Positions 11,054 through 23,000 of a stretch of 49,478 nucleotides of DNA are shown here, in pieces. Where the stretch lies: assembly GCA_025331125.1 (NCBI GenBank), contig JAOALB010000143.1:1-49478 (forward strand), in the 5' to 3' direction. A program made the position numbers and the translations under genes. Under the pieces are notes generated by a model. That model ran no database searches and had not been told where the DNA came from. It saw only the letters and a list, made by a program, of their open reading frames with translations. The first letter of the stretch is position 1; each line of letters begins with the position of its first letter. Source of the stretch: Mycogone perniciosa (Eukaryota > Ascomycota > Sordariomycetes > Hypocreales > Hypocreaceae).

Positions 11054-14000
11054 ATGGCTGACACCAAAGCAGAACTGACTCTGGCCCTAAAAGTACAGCA
11101 TGACATTGACAACCGACCAGATGTCACTGATGCCGTCGAGGAGATCAAGAGCTCAGTCATCTTTCAGTACAATTGGGAGGAGCTGCTCCAGTCGGGACCC
11201 GTTGCCCTGAACGCCATTGAATCCTGCTTTGTAGCAACGACTTCCGATGGCAGTGACAGAATCCAACTGGGACCGCCAGAAGGCAAGAAGTTTGCCTATA
11301 TCAAGTATGTATATATTCCCAAACCATGGAAGACGCTGCGATAAGCGGAGATGAGCTGACACCAGATACAAAGGAACAAATCACTAAACGCTAGTCTAAT
11401 GGACTCAGCCAACCATAGCCGTATCACCTTCCTCAAGGCGGAACAGAATTTGTTGTTCGTTAAACATGTATCCATAAAAGTCCTCCCAGAAGGTATGTAC
11501 ATGGCGCAATCCCCCTCCCCAGGATGTTGGGTCTTCATCCAGCTAATGAAACGGAACAAGGTCGCCGATGTGGTGGATACACTCATGGGTAAGAGGCCGA
11601 TGCATGCGCTGGTTGCTATAACCAACTAACTCTCCCGTAAACAGACGAGCAGATGGCCAGGACACAGCTAGCCCTGCAGCTCATGATGGTCAAGAACGTA
11701 GCGGATGACTGCTATGAAAAGGTCAAGGAAATCGATGACAAGTTCCATCTCTGGCTCATGCACTACATGGAGCTCCACGCGGCCTGCATCCAGACCCAGT
11801 CCACCAATGAAGAGCGCCTCAACACCACCCAGATGCACATGGCGGTGGCCCAGACACTTCTCGATTCGCAGAAGAACACCGTGGAAGAGATCGAGAAGAC
11901 CAAGGAGCAGTTCTCCAAGGAGGTGGACATAGCCTCCGAAGCCTACAAGAAGGCATCTGACTCGTACCCCTCTGGGTCCGTAATCCCAACCACTTCCCCC
12001 GGGCCTAGCCGTTATAGAGAGAACTGACACTTTTCTTTTTCCAACATGCAGGTGGGATATCATCGGCCAGCAGATCGTGAGCTCACTTGCTGAAACGGTC
12101 ACTACCGCCCTGGGCCAGGTCATCAAGGGCTTTGCCGATAACATGAACCCCATGGCCAAGGCGTCGACTGGCGTGGGCATGTTCAATGACTTGGTGCAGT
12201 AAGTAGCCCGCAAACTCCCAAAGGAAAACGGCATTCAGGGTGCCAGGAACAGGCTGACAAGCGAGTAGTGGAGGCAATAATGCGGCTCCGGCTACGGCGG
12301 CGGTTCCGACCCCGTTACCACCGCCTGCGCTGAAGGCGACTGAGCCGCCTCATGCCCAAGACCCGGCCAACTCCCAGATCAAGACCAACATGGTCTACTT
12401 TGACCTGCTCAACGCCATCTTGACCAAGGGCAAGAACGGCGGTGTTGACTGGGAGGAAGCCGCAGGCACCGATGGCAGGGCTTCGGAGAGCGCCTACTTC
12501 GTGCAGTCGATGCTCCAGAACGGCTTTGACCAGTTCAGCAAGGTGGCTACAAGCGAAGAGACCAGTAAGACCCTGTTGGAAGCTCTCACCAGCTCGCTGC
12601 AGGTACGTCGGGCTCCCCTCTCCCTTTGCATCTCCGACAGATGGCCGGGACACTAACATCACGGCTTGCCAAACCAGATCGCCAAGGCGATTCAAGCCGA
12701 AGTGGATAAGTCCAAGAGCATTACCCAGAGATTCCCTGAAGCCGACCCCAAGGAAGTCAAGGGCTGGCAGAACCAGTGGTCCCCCATTTACTCGTCTGCC
12801 CAGGAGCTCATGGCCACAGCTCGTAGCCGTCCGGGAACGGCAGCCTCTGGTGTAGGTTCTCAGGCTCCCCCAAAGCTCCCCTTGCTCTGTGCAATTCTAT
12901 GGGGTCGCTGCGGCTAACTATACCTCCTCGCTCCCTCCAGCTCCCGGTTATGGCCGCCACCGAAGACCCTGCGGTCACCATCGCCAAGACGAATTCGAAG
13001 ACGGCGCTGGCCCAAGCCACTCTGGACTCAGCCAAGTACCGCATCAACGTGACGCACGAGCACCTGGATTCGACCCAGAATCTGTTTCTCAAGGCTTCAC
13101 AGCTGAAAGTCGAGCAGCAGAACAAGCTCTCGGAGATTCAAGCCAAAATCAAGCAGCTGAGCAAGTCCTCGGCCGATCTCGTAAGCGTTACATCACCGCA
13201 CCAAGCAGACCCCATTCATTCATAATATGGGCACCCGAACCCAGAACATGCAGAACGAAACGTGAACTAACCACGGTTCAGAATCAAGTCAAGGAGATCC
13301 TCATCCGGGCGATTGAGCTGATTGCGCAGCTCAAGACGCAGATCTCCAACCTCTACCGTTTCTTCAACGCCATCAGTGGCACCATCGAGGTCGTCATCAA
13401 GTACAACGTGCAGCCCTTTATTGACCAGATCAATGCCGCGGTAACCGACCCCAACACCAAGAAGTTTTCCATTGCCGGGCTCAGTAATATCGACCTGGCC
13501 CGCACGGTATGATTCCCCCCATATCCAATGAATCCGGGGCCGCCGCACCCCGATGGCATGCGAGCTGAGCTGACCAGTTGTGGTAGATGATATACCAGGC
13601 GGTGGTCACCATCAAGGCGTACTTCTCCGTATTTGCTGACATTGCGGGCATGTGGAATGAGCTGTCCCAAAAGGATATCATGCCAGGGCTGGCGATGGTG
13701 GATGAGATGTCGCTCACGGAAAAAAAGGAAGAGCAGGAACTCAAGATGAGCAAGCTGCAAGAATGGTCCCAGGGAGCCCAGGACCACGTCAAAGAAGTGT
13801 CGGCCAAGGCACGTTCCGTAATTCACTCTTTCAGACCTTTTCGCGCGGTGCCGTTGCTGAAAAGGCTTAAACCCGCTTCCCTACCATGCTGCTACACGCC
13901 CATAGGCTAACACATGTGCTTTTTCTTTCTCCCATTGAAGAAGAAGAGGGAAATACTCCAGGGGATGGAGGCGAGGATCAGGAAGATTGAGGAAGCCAGC

Positions 14001-14135
14001 AAGATACTGCCTGTTGCCCCGGCTGTCCTCAAGACGATGCAGGAAGGCACAACAGCAGTTTCCAAGGCGGGCGAGGCTGCCATTGTTCACAATGCTGCTA
14101 TGTCGCCCCTTAGGGGCTTTGGGATGAAGCGTTAA
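11054..14135 (+). CDS. large alpha-helical/coiled-coil protein of unknown function, 769 aa, ten exons
   Basis: My model joins 11054-11304, 11395-11588, 11645-11963, 12052-12198, 12269-12602, 12678-12851, 12941-13180, 13282-13506, 13587-13817 and 13941-14135. The nine introns are 56-123 nt, phases match at every junction, and the total is 2310 nt. The start is ATGG after CCTTTCGCC. There is no signal peptide or obvious membrane helix. Most of the product is amphipathic helix rich in Gln, Lys, Glu and Ala; a Pro/Ala linker (TAAVPTPLPPPALK) separates an N-terminal from a C-terminal helical part. Notable stretches are FFNAISGTIEVVIKYNVQPF and a helical tail ending FGMKR. I recognise no family. 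The general form resembles long helical-bundle proteins, including alpha-helical pore formers, but no diagnostic motif supports that. The donors GTACCC (exon 3) and GTAATT (exon 9) are the least certain. Confidence 0.75.
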
Positions 14136-15045
14136 TCGCACGTCTGCCGATTTTCCGGTTCCCCGTCTCTAAGCACTGTATTGTGGTGGGTAGGACAGCA
14201 GACGGCAAGATCGTTCTTTTATACGGAGTAGGTTCCGCCACTTCCTATCAATAGGGGAACTCTTGTACTTAATAGTTGCCCTTTAAACCTCAACGATGGC
14301 GAGTGGTTCATGTCGAGTTCAAGTCTTTTTTCCCTCACAAGTCAGATAACTTCATACGGCCACCCTTGGTTTAATGACATTCACAGCAGCTTGGGTAATT
14401 CAATCATTGTAGAATCTTCGTTTCCCTTATTACCAGCTCGCTTTCTGACAGCATCAGCAAGGATGAGATTTCAAAACAATCTCTCTATCGCGATGCTTGT
14501 GTTTGTTGGTCAGCAGAGAATTATCCCCTCAGCATTTCATAGAAATCGGGTGGACCTCCCTAGCAAAGCTTAATGGCTAGGGTGAGGGCCTACTCTCTTG
14601 TCCATTTCCTATTCTAGAAGTTACCGTTGTACTTGAAAAGCCGAGTCGTTCTCACACTCAGTTAAAATCTTAAACTCTTGGCTGAATTTTATTATTTGGG
14701 CTTCAGCCTGAGCCATTTGGGGCGTACAGCTTTGCGCTTTGTATTGAAGTATAAGAGAACAATGTCTCCACCTACCCCTGTTTGACACAGGTTACGTTCA
14801 GTGTTGTGCTGCGGTTATTATCAAGTCTTTGTTGAATACGATTAGATCAAGGCACAGGGAAAGGCTATAGCGACTGTACCGCGGTAAAATCTCTTTTACT
14901 TTCAAAAAATAAAATAAAATACCAGAGATCAATATAGTCACCTCACTGACCCTAACTTGTGTACTCGTATACCCGGCAGATCACCTACCTACTAGCTGCT
15001 TTGCTATCACTCAGACTTATTCACTCTCCTTTACAAAGTACACTA

Positions 15046-15148
15046 CGTCTGATACCGGTATGCCCCTCCTGCTCACCTATATACCTAGATACTACTCCGT
15101 AAATGCCTTCGCGTAGCTATATCATAAATTATATATTGAAGGATGATG
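15046..15148. repeat. diverged direct repeat, copy 1
   Basis: It begins CGTCTGATACCGGTATGCCC, includes CTGCTCACC and ACTACTCCGTA, and ends TTGAAGGATG followed by ATGTT. The same ordered blocks recur at 15527-15633 about 480 bp downstream, with substitutions that include transversions, so this is not simply RIP. Confidence 0.65.
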
Positions 15149-15526
15149 TTATGCGTTGTTATTAGTCTTTGTTATTACAACAGACATGGACGTGCTGTAG
15201 TAGCCTTGTGACGAGTGACGCTGATAGAGGTCGCAGATAATATAACTCACCATATAATTAATGGTCAATAATATATCAATGGAATTTTCGTTTAATATTA
15301 TCAGTGATTGCATTGCAAGTAAAGCTTCTTTAAATTTATTCGCGATGCGGCGGCTATGGAAGGCATAGAGAGGCCGTGATAGTGCCGTGTTGGTATACAA
15401 GGTCCAGTTACTTTATACCGGATCGTAGTTACATGGCTCATCTCTTTTCGTTATCTTCCTCTTTTCCATCCAGATCAACCCTTGTTCCACACTAATCTCT
15501 GCTGGTGATCAGTCTCCTTTTCATCA

Positions 15527-15633
15527 CGTCTGATACCGCTATGCCCCACCTGCTCACCCACCTACATATACACTACTCCATACACTCCTTCGTGTAGTAG
15601 TTATGCCGTATATTAGATGTTGAAGGATGTTAA
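15527..15633. repeat. diverged direct repeat, copy 2
   Basis: It begins CGTCTGATACCGCTATGCCC, includes CTGCTCACC and ACTACTCCATA, and ends TTGAAGGATGTTA. It is collinear with 15046-15148. The pair could be ends of a degraded element or a local duplication. I see no target duplications. Confidence 0.65.
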
Positions 15634-16071
15634 CCATAGCCTAACCTACTGGTGATATTTTAGCTTGTAACCTCTCCATTCCAGTGCGTGTACTATCACA
15701 GCACCGAGATGCTTTCGGCTTAAGGTTATCCAAATAGCCTAAACATAAGACCGTTGAACTTGTTAACCCCAATTCCCTGTGTTATCAAGGGTCGCTTTTC
15801 TGTCCCATCTTTTGCCTAGTTCCCAGATAGCTTCAAGGTGAGAGGGTAATACAAAAAAATAGACGTCTATGTATTCGAAGAATCTAGTCCTAATTGGCAA
15901 GATGATCCGACACTAGGGATCCTGTGAGATGTACATATATCCCAACAAAGTTCTGTTAGGATGTTGTTGTAGCATAAAGAGGGTACTCTCTTCCATCAAA
16001 TACGCTCCAACTTCTACATCAAGGATAATAATCTACTTTCGTTTATTCCTAGCCCACCTGATAACACCAAC

Positions 16072-17094
16072 ATGCATTGGAAAGCTTTCGCCTCTGCCTT
16101 GGCAGTTTCGGTTTTGCCAACCGCCAGTGCCACCACCCATTCTGGATGTTGGTCAGACAGCGGCGTCAAGTTCCACGAAGACTGCACGGTCGCTTTCACC
16201 ACACTCATTGCCTCGTTATCCTATGTTAACCATGGATCCTGGGTTACTGTCCCGAACTACATCAAAACTTATACATATGGAAGATACCGCGCCTCAATCA
16301 AGTCATCGAGTGGATACACGGTGGCAGCAAAAACCCTGCTCACTTCTTTTGACGAAATTGGGTCCCGTTGCCAAAATGGGTGGTTCTATTACGACAATAA
16401 TTGGCCGAATGCCAATATCCAGGGCCACGCAGGGTGGAAGCGAGATGATGATAATAGTACGAATTCGGATCTCGATTTTACCAAAAACAGCATGTTCCAG
16501 TGGGAGGACTCTGCCCCGGTAGAGAAACTTCCTCTTCCTCTTCCCGGAGATTTCGGCTTGTCAAAGTCTACGGCTGAGACGGGAGACGACGGCAAAAGGC
16601 AACACGCTCGCGATCTCAAAACTCGCGATAACCCATTTGGGCAGTTGCTCAAGACATTGAAGATCAACGGTCACTTCGTGAACCTATATCTTGGTACCTC
16701 AATTTTGATGCAGGACCTACGACCAATCACCTGCGCAATTACTTACAGCTTTCCACAGCTGATCGTGGCTATGCTCGACGATGCCACATCAAATGCCGGA
16801 ACGGGTATACTCAGGCAGAGTCTTGCGCAGCCCTCCGGTTCAACGGTTAGTACCATTGCAGTCGCTGCGCAGCTGGAGGATATCGCGACGAACCACAGTT
16901 GGATGCATGTATTCCAGGCCCTTGGTCCCGACAGCTACAGTGATATAGGGCATTTGATGGCGAGTTGCCTGCAAAACCTTTGCGATTACGGGTGGGCTGG
17001 AGCCGTGTATCATATTGTTAATGAAAATAACGGCCTCATTATGACGTTCATTTTGAACGGTGTTCAGGGAACGTTCAATCCACCACCACTTTAG
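16072..17094 (+). CDS. secreted protein with two putative Kex2 sites, 340 aa
   Basis: This is a single-exon gene with a clean signal peptide (MHWKAFASALAVSVLPTASA, cleavage near residue 20). Residues 21-122 form a small domain with Cys26, Cys38 (in EDC), Cys100 and several aromatics. Lys-Arg at 123-124 and 175-176 bracket an acidic, Asp/Ser/Pro-rich linker of about 50 residues. Residues 177-340 form a second domain with Cys in PITCAI and a SCLQNLC pair. The spacing in the first domain (DC, then IASL, a Trp-Val, a YGRYRASI stretch, and a distal Cys) faintly resembles Hce2/KP4-type secreted domains, but the usual Cys in the YG-x-C position is absent. That resemblance is weak and the function is unknown. 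It is the nearest gene to the helical-protein gene at the TE border, 1.9 kb away on the same strand. Confidence 0.8.
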   Translation: MHWKAFASALAVSVLPTASATTHSGCWSDSGVKFHEDCTVAFTTLIASLSYVNHGSWVTVPNYIKTYTYGRYRASIKSSSGYTVAAKTLLTSFDEIGSRCQNGWFYYDNNWPNANIQGHAGWKRDDDNSTNSDLDFTKNSMFQWEDSAPVEKLPLPLPGDFGLSKSTAETGDDGKRQHARDLKTRDNPFGQLLKTLKINGHFVNLYLGTSILMQDLRPITCAITYSFPQLIVAMLDDATSNAGTGILRQSLAQPSGSTVSTIAVAAQLEDIATNHSWMHVFQALGPDSYSDIGHLMASCLQNLCDYGWAGAVYHIVNENNGLIMTFILNGVQGTFNPPPL

Positions 17095-20000
17095 ATGGTT
17101 GGCTTGAAGTCTGATTGGAATATTGGCATCAATTATGGCAGTCGAACTTTAGTCAGATTCCGTTCAACATTAACCGGCAATTTATGCCCCTGGGTATCTT
17201 TCTTTTCTTTCATGTATTTAACAGCCAATACACTTTTTATCAGAAAATTGTTTATGCAGGGGTACTGATTGTGAATACAAGATGCCAACCTGAAGGTAGT
17301 TTATGATGAATGAACTTAGTTGTACACGAGGATTGAAACAACAACAGAGGTGGCATATCAATTTAGGGATTACTCAACTACTAGCAGTGCTTTAGAAAAT
17401 CTCAGACCGTTCATCCAAGGCTCTAGCTAGGTATCCTCACATCAAAGTATTGATAGGATCGATGGCGCTGAGTGAAGGCGGCTGGCTTGATTTGACATTG
17501 CCGCTCCGTCTTGTCAGATGCAAGCCACTGCGTCTGAATCCACTCCCTTGAGAACGATCGTCGTTTAATCAGCCCTTCGAGTTGAGCGGCGTCGAGGTTC
17601 ACATCATCTCATCCCTAGACTGATGCCAAAAGCGAGTGCGAGTAGTACTTTGGCCCATGCGGATTGGGATATCAACACTTCATTTCCCAGCTAACCGTTG
17701 GGAGGGTCTTAACCGGTGTGTGAGATGGCAGTTTCTCTAGCGACGGATTCAGCATCAATCGCACCGGAGACTCGATTTGGTAGCATTGACTCAGTCCAGC
17801 GGAGGAGACGTCCCAAAGGAACGGAACTCGAATCACATCGCGAGAACAGAAATATATCTCATCACAAGCTGAGACATGCTGGACTTTCGACAACGAATGG
17901 AGGTGGCGGGTGCCCATGACTTACTTTTACTCGCTACCCTTTCCAAGGGGTGATGTGAAAAGGGGCAGAGTGATGCTGCTGCGATGGTGCAGCCCATCAG
18001 CCCCAGCTGAGGCGGAATGATATCACACGAGACGGACTCAAATGTGTGAACAGCCAAGACACGAATCCGTATTTCCTGATTCCGATATCCCGGCTGCTGC
18101 ACATTCTCGGAGATGTTGGTGGAACAGAACCGGTAATGGTCTTCAACATAAGATGAAGATGAGCTCTGGTACGTACCCGCTGACCCATTGATGTATACCA
18201 AATCTTTAATCTCTATTATGAAATTCGATACCATAAAAAGGAAAGACGGTGCTACCGCAAATCCTCAGTTATGCGTGCTTATACTTGGTAGAGCCTCATG
18301 AGGTTGTCGGATAGTGACGCAATGCGGCGGTGCGGTCCGTGAAGAGCAGAACCCGTTCATATATGCACGAGCACTACTAGCACTAGTAGACCTAGAACAT
18401 AGGCACTAAGTAGTACTAGGGAGTACCTAATGCACAAGTAATAACACCAGGGGTCTTCCGTCCGGACCCCTAGGTCCTCTTTGAGAATACTACCAGCAGA
18501 GGTGCTCATGAAGATCCGGATCGTGCGTCTGATGTCGTACTCGTAGCGAGCGAAACCCTGGGATCAGTAATAATTGTGAGCATGAGATGGCCAAATACGG
18601 TCCTACTCGCCTGATCCAAATACTAGCCCAAACGCCGGCTACATACATACAGAACGAACCTCTGCAGACGATATCGGCCCGTGCCTACCAACCGGGCGAA
18701 AGTCCTGGTCGAGCAAATGACTATTGTTGCGCCAGTACCTGTACCTGATGATGAGACCACCGAGGCCAGGGTTAGTTCCAGGGTCGATTCCAAATCATCC
18801 CCTGACAGGGCTCAGCGCATTAGCCCCTGCGCGGATCTTCAAGTGGGAGCTAGTTTCGCCTCCAGATTTCTTGCATCCTTGGTGGACTAATAGCTAATGC
18901 GAGCTAAATCACGGATCCGTGACGCGAAATCGTTTGGCCAGGAATGTCTGCTTCGTCTGCTTTGTCCTTTGCTACAAGTAGTGATACGTCCTTGAAGCTA
19001 AAGCAAATGAACCGAAAGAGAAGGGAAGAGAAACAGATCAGCAGTATGTATGTATGTATGTATGCATTGCTTTTTCCCAAAATAATTCGGGATTATGCGA
19101 GGGAGCCGGACTTGTGACGCATATGTATGCAGGTTTTACTACACTATCCCTCAATCTTGGTAATGGTACGAAGTACGAAGTACTCCATACTGTTAAACAT
19201 TGCATTGGAGACATTAAGGCTTTTGAAGGCTTGGACCCCAAATAAAAAGCAATGCCCTGGTTAAGCGGCGAGAGGAGAAGCCAACGGCTTTCCTCAACAC
19301 TACTACGGAGTAGTAATAGTACGCATTCCGTGTCGCCTAGAGAATGACAGCTACCTGTGCGGACAGGTCTTGTTTCAAAGGGCTCCTTGCAATTGTACTC
19401 GTAGTACTCGTAGTATCTCAAGTCTCAGAGATCCTTGGATTTTTAGTGGCTCCCTCACAAGAAGCTCGTCGTGAGACCTGCTGCAATAGGAATCACGAAA
19501 ACGCCATCGTGAATCAAAACGTCATGGGTTTGTCAAAGAAAGAGGGAGTCGGGCTGGCTTGTGGTAAACAGCGCCCCCCATCGGAGCTATCAATCCACAA
19601 GATTTAGGTGGTTCGCGATGGCGGCTTGCTTACATTCCGACTGTGTGATTGCCGGTTACATATGTCTGCTTCTAGTTAGCCTGGTCTCAGAGTGCCTTTA
19701 CCCTTTACTCCGTCGTCAGAGTCTCCCAAGCTGCCGGGTTGATCGGCGTTCGATGAACCTACTCCCAGTCGCTCAATGCCCTCCCTACCTAAACCTACTG
19801 CACCTAATATCAACTGTCCCGGCGTACCAGTGTTAGCGTAGCAATCCGTTTTTGTCATCGATGTGCCTAAGCTGTTCTAGTCTCTCGTCTTCATTCCCAC
19901 AGGAGTAGTGATCGTTGCCGGGTAGTGTTGATTCCGAGCGAACTATACTTGACAAGTTGGAAATTAGAGTTGGTGCAGAGAGTAATTCCGGCACCTCTTT

Positions 20001-23000
20001 TGGCTGCAGCGCTTAGAAGTAAAGCATCAGCATGAAGCAGACTCTTGCGAGGTTAAGCTTCCGAAGCAGGGCGACGAATTGATGGGTGGCACATCGTAGC
20101 AGTGCAATGTCTGTTTCACGGCAGCTAGACTTCAAGGTGACAGCAGTAAGTAGTATCGGAGGTTGGTTGCCTAACCTGGACTGCCAGAGATTTGTTGAAC
20201 AAAAAATTCCCCGAATGTGGATCAAAAAGTCGGCCGAGTAGTACATACTCGTACTACTCATGCCGGCAGGTATTATTATTAGGCAACCAGGATTGAGACT
20301 CAAGCGCTTGGGGCTTGTGATGGGGCTGATGCGGCCTTACTATTCTCGAGTAACCTGGTCAATAACACTCGTCAGCCTAGGAGGCCGTTGGGTTTGTTGT
20401 GCGGAGTACGCAGCACAAAATGAGCTTATTGTACTCCGTACAACCAGACTTGGGCCCTTTCATGACCATTGCGTCTTGGAGTCGATGGATGGCCTTGCCT
20501 GCACAACTACGCGATCCGATTTTTCCGCTCTCCCAAATCTGTTTACGATATGGAGGAGAGTGGATAGTGGATACGCGTGTCAAGGTGCCTATTGTTGCAG
20601 TAACTGACAATGCCGCATATGATAGATATGGAGCGGTCCAGGGATGCGGTCTGGTGATCTTGATGGCGATGTTGCGCAGCGCGCCATCCTTCGCTGTACT
20701 CTAGAGAGAGCAGCACACCGCCAGACCGTACAAGCCAACAGCTAAGTCGGATCCTATGTGCACATATTACTAGTAATACGGAGTAGTACTAGTGGTAGTA
20801 TTGGATATGAGAAGAGAACACTGCTTGTCTCTTCTGCCCAGAAGGGGTCACCAACCGTGGGGGAAGCGGTACTTACTCTGTAGGTTGATAGTCAGAGACG
20901 TTAACATCCTAATACCATTCATTCATTGACCACCCGAATTGCCGGGACTGGTCGCTCATTTACTCCGTAGAGCGTTTGTAAGCAGGGATTTGGAGGGTTT
21001 GGGGCGTCTTGGCGATGGGGAACAAGGTCGCAGCAAAGCGACACCGGACTGCAGCAACTCCGATGTTGGTGCAGCCACAATGCCGTTTGGTTTGGTTCAC
21101 GGGAGCGGGTATCTCACTGAAGCACCTATTTGTGTACTTGTAATAGTGGTAGCACTTGTACGAGACCTTGTAGGCACTTCGTCCTCGAAGTAGATTGGCC
21201 AGTCTCTTGAGTCTGTCGGATTACGGTGTGCACAATTCCGCCACATTTTTGGTGTTAGTCCGTATCGAGGTACGCCTCATCCAGGGCAAAGCAAAAACGC
21301 CGATGGGTCGGGTCACGGGTAAGATCAGCAATCGACTGGGCTCAGGCAGTGCAGGGCCGAGGGCGCAGGATCGACCAGGCTGGTGATCATCTCGGTTCCT
21401 CACCCGCCCATCCGTGCGTGATGTGACGCAACGCAACCCTACTTGTGCACTAATGATAGCCGGAGGATCTTGGTTAGGCGGATGCTCTGTTAGGTGTTGA
21501 TTGTCGTAGTACGACTACCGTACGAGAACTCCGTAGTTGTAAATTAACAGGTCTCCGTCCGTGATAGAACAGGGGAAGGATGATTATGTCCTATTTAGGG
21601 AGAGGAGAGGGATGTGATGGGGTCTCTCCACGAACGCGTTGACACGAAGGGCGAGCGAAGAGGAGTGTCTATCAGAGTGGGGGAAAAAAGAAGAGAAGAC
21701 GGGGATGCTGATGAGAGAGACGCGTTATGTTACCGGGGTGTGTGTTTGTATGTGTGTGTGTGTGCGTGTTCAAACTTCAGCTGCCAGCTCGGGTGTCTCC
21801 AATGCCATCGCCAGCGCCATTGACGACGTCCGTGCTTGATGTACCGAGTACTAGTACTAGTACTCGTACAGGCATGCAGTATCTCCTCGATTTGATGCTG
21901 TTGGTTTGGTTCGGTTTGCTAGTTGCTTTCTCCCTTCTCTACGAGTATGTATGTATACTCGTATCTCTCTCTTGAGGCATTAGTTGGCTCGACCACCCTG
22001 ATCCGCTCGAACCGAGTCTCTCGGCTAGGCATTGAGATTGAAATTTGCGGACTTTTGGTCCCTTGGGCGCTAGGTCACTGGGTCCTGGGTACCGTAAAGT
22101 ACGTACTCCGTCCGTATATGCGCATCGAGATTGTGCTGTGCAATGGCCAAAAAAGCATCAGCCGATAGTCAGGCAATATGATGGGGGTGATGAATGTGAT
22201 TCTCGGGGTGCCTATTTGTGGGATGACCCGGGGATAGCGGCGTAGCATTGGTGGATTGTGGTGACAAATGGTATGCAGGGCAGAACGGCGCCAAGTAGCT
22301 GCCTGACTTGCATGCAGGCCCTCGATAATACTGGGGCCCTTTGGCGGATATATCGTTATGACGATCTCGTCAACTTGTCGATGGAGCGAGCCGGGGTGGC
22401 AGAGAGGCGCCAAGTTGCACCAGACCGATCAACAACGAGACGAGGCCCACTTGGACGGGTTGGTAACGGCCAGCAAGGCCTTTATGGGGGAGCCGTCGGT
22501 TTCTCTCGAGTGTCCGGGCTGGTATTTCAGTTTGGATATGGCAATATTAATACCGAGTAGTGGTAATAATGAGCAGTAGTTCAAGTGCTAGTAATGTGAA
22601 GGTCAGAATGACACGGCACAGATATCCGCGGCGTCTGGACGGCATCTGCATGTCGTAGGCATTGTTTAACTGATGCGAGAGAATGTATGCTGTGTCTGCT
22701 GTGTCTGTTGTTAGATTCATGAATCAAGATCCAAGAGCCAAGCAAGCCCACCAGTTGAGGCATTGTCGGGTGCGGACCTGCCGCTGCTCAATCCTCGGTA
22801 CGTTAGTAGTACTTCCTACGCACAGATTGACCGCTAATGCATGTACCCAGCACTAAGCAGTCTACGTGCCGGTACCTCTGCCGACGGCCGCAGCCCGCAG
22901 ATTCAGTGCCAGACCTGACAGTATTACCGAGTATCGCAGCGGTATGAGTACAGGGGCCGGAGTAGCTGGAATGAGGAAAGGCGTCACTGGTACGTTTCAT

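Larger units (their letters stand above)
14136..16071. other. intergenic region with a diverged direct repeat
   Basis: This is about 1.9 kb of moderately AT-rich DNA. It contains the 3' region of the helical gene, one TACGGAGTA motif (14222), one TACTCCGTA motif (15093), two related ~105-bp segments (15046-15148, 15527-15633), and the upstream region of the secreted protein gene. The small open frames here show no recognisable protein. Confidence 0.55.

Noticed and set aside
11502..11522. Possible short intron in exon 2 of the helical gene (GTATGT near 11493 to CAG near 11523)
   Set aside because: It would be only about 30 nt, below a workable fungal intron, and the frame is open through it, so I kept it as coding.
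15929..16522. 197-codon plus-strand frame overlapping the secreted protein gene
   Set aside because: It is out of frame with the signal-peptide gene, low-complexity Ser/Pro/Arg, and is the shadow of the better-supported frame.
17672..18234. Overlapping 81- and 133-codon minus-strand frames, possibly parts of a spliced or decayed gene
   Set aside because: Some plausible donor sites exist (GTACGTACC near 18175), but I could not build a coherent exon chain or recognise a domain. Low-level possibility of a pseudogene remains.
19344..19836. Small frames with a hydrophobic segment
   Set aside because: The Val/Leu run comes from a CTCGTAGTA-type DNA repeat and not from conserved protein.
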